DNA of 64,000 bases from Ensifer sp. USDA 6670 (GTDB taxonomy: Bacteria; Pseudomonadota; Alphaproteobacteria; Rhizobiales; Rhizobiaceae): assembly GCA_000421085.1 (NCBI GenBank), contig ATWE01000002.1, forward strand, positions 372,001 to 436,000, written 5' to 3'. This document shows positions 62,579 through 64,000 of this stretch, one piece after another (the first letter of the stretch is position 1; every line of letters begins with the position of its first letter). The position numbers and the translations under genes are program-made. Below the pieces are notes generated by a model. The model was not told where the DNA came from. It did no database searches and saw only the letters and a program-made list of their open reading frames with translations.

Positions 62579-63082
62579 TCACTGGGATGTCATGGACTGA
62601 ACCTGTATCAGATGGGTTCTAACTGTCGGGTAAGTGGCCTCGGCAAAGGCTTTCAGCGCGCCGGCCTCGCCTTCCCCCGCGTAATTCCTAAGAAGCTCCA
62701 GCGCATCCTCATGCGCAGTGACCTGGGAAGACAGATAGGCGGGATCGAAGGCGGCACCACTCAGCGCCCCCAACGCGGCAAGCTTCTCCTCGCCGGCCTT
62801 GTCCGGAGACTCGGAGAGCTCTACGCCATCCTTTTCTGCGGCTTCGGCCAGTTCCTTGCCGGCTCGCGTGTGATCGGTAAGCATCCGCTCGGCGAAATCC
62901 AGTACCGCGCGCCCTTTGGCGCGCTGCCGCGCGAGTGCTGCCGCCTTCATCTCGAAGAGATTCGACATCGACATTTTCCGTGCGAATTCCTGGCGCCGCG
63001 ACGGCTCGCCCTGAGCGGACGCGGCCTGCAACGGCGCGAGGCACAACAATATCGCGGCAAGGACAGCGTTGATGGCTCTCAT
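62579..63082 (-). CDS. DUF4142 exported protein
   Basis: This 167-residue protein has a signal peptide ending near ASA|QG (residue 23), followed by a DUF4142 helical ferritin-like bundle (about 30-165, with DFAERMLTDHTRAGKELAEAA typical of the family). It is probably periplasmic. It has a GGAAC-N18-TT promoter 26 bases upstream, in line with stress-induced DUF4142 proteins of other rhizobia. Confidence 0.84.
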   Translation of the reverse strand: MRAINAVLAAILLCLAPLQAASAQGEPSRRQEFARKMSMSNLFEMKAAALARQRAKGRAVLDFAERMLTDHTRAGKELAEAAEKDGVELSESPDKAGEEKLAALGALSGAAFDPAYLSSQVTAHEDALELLRNYAGEGEAGALKAFAEATYPTVRTHLIQVQSMTSQ

Positions 63083-63107
63083 CGGGGATACCTCCGGAGG
63101 CCACCTA

Positions 63108-63132
63108 ACCTGCGGCCTGAGCGATCGTTCCG
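63108..63132 (-). promoter_or_regulatory. GGAAC-N18-TT promoter (RpoE2/EcfG type)
   Basis: Minus-strand GGAAC (63132-63128) and TT (63109-63108) with 18 bases between, ahead of the DUF4142 gene. Confidence 0.65.
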
Positions 63133-63229
63133 CATAGCACGCGAAAATACCGGCTCGTCAGCCGACCCGGTTTCACCGTATTGCGGCACCCGTGAGATCG
63201 GCATGTCCTTGCAGGCATTGGCATTGCGA

Positions 63230-63254
63230 GGAACTTTCTTGGGACCATCCGGTT
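63230..63254 (+). promoter_or_regulatory. GGAAC-N18-TT promoter (RpoE2/EcfG type)
   Basis: GGAAC at 63230 and TT at 63253 spaced by 18 bases, in the 624-base gap between the DUF4142 and cupin genes. It points into a stretch with only a 59-codon frame (63318), suggesting a small protein or RNA is made here. Confidence 0.5.
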
Positions 63255-63317
63255 GTAAGAATCGAAAGGCCGCACAACGGCCGACAGGAGCGGTCACCCG
63301 CGTGGCCGACAAAGCTT

Positions 63318-63497
63318 ATGCAAACGGCATTCTTCATCGCGATCCCCGCCCTCCCGCTCGGAACGGCGCTCGTGCTTCTGTGGTTCGGTCCGCTGTGGCG
63401 CCAGCAAGCGAGCCCATGGAACCGCTCGTCGATCTGGTGCCCCGGATCGACCATACTCGACCGCCGGGCGCCGTGGCGCAGCCTCGATAGGATTTGA
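63318..63497 (+). CDS. Possible 59-residue membrane protein
   Basis: A 59-codon frame with an N-terminal hydrophobic helix (about 3-24, TAFFIAIPALPLGTALVLLWFG) lies 64 bases after a stress-type promoter. There is no convincing ribosome site, and the C-terminal half looks like ordinary GC-rich sequence, so it may be non-coding. I list it because it is the only coding candidate in the 63083-63706 gap; 63498-63706 holds nothing I recognise. Confidence 0.3.
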   Translation: MQTAFFIAIPALPLGTALVLLWFGPLWRQQASPWNRSSIWCPGSTILDRRAPWRSLDRI

Positions 63498-63706
63498 TGC
63501 GGTCGGGCCGGCGAATGAGCGTCACCATCGTCGGCGTCGCTGCGGCGAAGGCCGTTCCTTTGGAATTGCACGGCTGCGCCTTCGCCGCTGACACATGCCG
63601 TTACAAAAGTCCCGCCCGGCCGACACATCGTCAATACACGCAGTCATTCAAATAGCTGCACTGGCATCGGGGACAAGCCTCGGCCAATGCAGGAAGGATG
63701 ACCTCT

Positions 63707-64000
63707 ATGAAAACGTCTCGGATCTTGGCGGCCGCGCTGCTGGTCGTTGGAAGTGGATTGGCATTGCAGGCGGCCAAGGCTCAACAAGCGGGACTTCACC
63801 GCACCGATCTCTTGCAGCACGATCTCGGCCAGCCGGGCCGCGAAACGGTTCAGGTGCGCGTCGACTTCGATCCCGGTGCAGTCTCCATCAAGCACTCCCA
63901 TCCGGGCGAAGAGGTGGCCTATGTGCTCGAAGGCTCGCTGGAATATCAGCTCGAGGGAAGAGCGCCCGTCACGCTTCATGCCGGCGATGCCTTGTTCATT
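63707..64000 (+). CDS. Exported cupin domain protein (3' end outside the window)
   Basis: The first 98 codons are present. A signal peptide ends near AKA|QQ (residue 25), then a single cupin fold with the metal-binding element IKHSHPGEEVAYVLEG (His-X-His, Glu) and the second motif beginning at LHAGDALFI, where the window ends. Such small exported cupins are of unknown function; some bind metals or sugars. An aggaagga ribosome site precedes the ATG. Confidence 0.82.
   Translation, partial: MKTSRILAAALLVVGSGLALQAAKAQQAGLHRTDLLQHDLGQPGRETVQVRVDFDPGAVSIKHSHPGEEVAYVLEGSLEYQLEGRAPVTLHAGDALFI

Noticed and set aside
63079-63634. Overlapping minus-strand open frames in the 63083-63706 gap
   Set aside because: No ribosome sites, no recognisable domains and composition typical of non-coding GC-rich frames. 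One also overlaps the DUF4142 start region.
1-64000. CRISPR arrays, tRNA or rRNA genes, insertion sequences, origins
   Set aside because: I looked for regular repeat-spacer patterns, cloverleaf-like segments, transposase genes with terminal repeats and repABC-type genes, and saw none.

Overview
The window reads as an accessory replicon of an alphaproteobacterium in the Rhizobiales, most likely Sinorhizobium/Ensifer (a pSymB-like chromid). The reasons are the high GC content, the near-complete tiling by solute-uptake and catabolic operons with their own LysR, RpiR, GntR and LacI regulators, a hydroxyproline (hyp) cluster of the S. meliloti type, and many GGAAC-N18-TT promoters of the rhizobial general stress sigma factor (RpoE2/EcfG). 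I saw no rRNA, tRNA, CRISPR array, insertion sequence or replication gene.

Layout. 1-9169: an octopine/nopaline-dehydrogenase-like enzyme divergent from a LysR regulator, a polyamine-type ABC importer whose second permease gene carries a frameshift, then a flavoprotein monooxygenase and two AhpD/CMD-family proteins. 9226-16903: a polar-amino-acid-type importer with a C45 peptidase/acyltransferase, a class III aminotransferase, two RpiR regulators and a beta-keto acid cleavage enzyme. 16984-19535: three very small proteins, an MFS carrier and an OsmC protein. 19620-32833: the hydroxyproline region. The 4-hydroxyproline branch (HypRE, HypO, HypD, HypH), a 3-hydroxyproline branch (aconitase X, a Ser/Thr proline-racemase homologue, HypS) and a dedicated importer share a candidate HypR operator. 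32938-35644: a nucleotide cyclase and small stress-type proteins.

35694-53625 is a large glycoconjugate locus. It holds a pyruvyl transferase, an FrhB-like Fe-S protein, a glycoside hydrolase whose halves appear circularly permuted, a histidine phosphatase, a myo-inositol-phosphate synthase, a large protein of unknown function with a PRPP-binding-like motif, two sugar dehydrogenases, three SDR epimerase/decarboxylases, one GT4 and three tandem CgeB-like glycosyltransferases, and a methyltransferase. Four transcription starts in this locus have a GGAAC-N18/19-TT promoter, including a back-to-back pair in the 334-base divergent gap. It therefore looks like a stress-induced pathway for a glycosylated, possibly inositol-containing product, and it is the best candidate here for an undescribed system.

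53717-58224 holds small proteins, an amino-acid oxidase and an importer with a fused permease-ATPase, controlled by a LacI protein with two identical 12-bp operators. 59356-64000 is an envelope/stress-protein cluster, again with GGAAC-N18-TT promoters. In all four ABC operons a strong stem-loop sits just downstream of the binding-protein gene, which probably raises the binding-protein to membrane-protein ratio.
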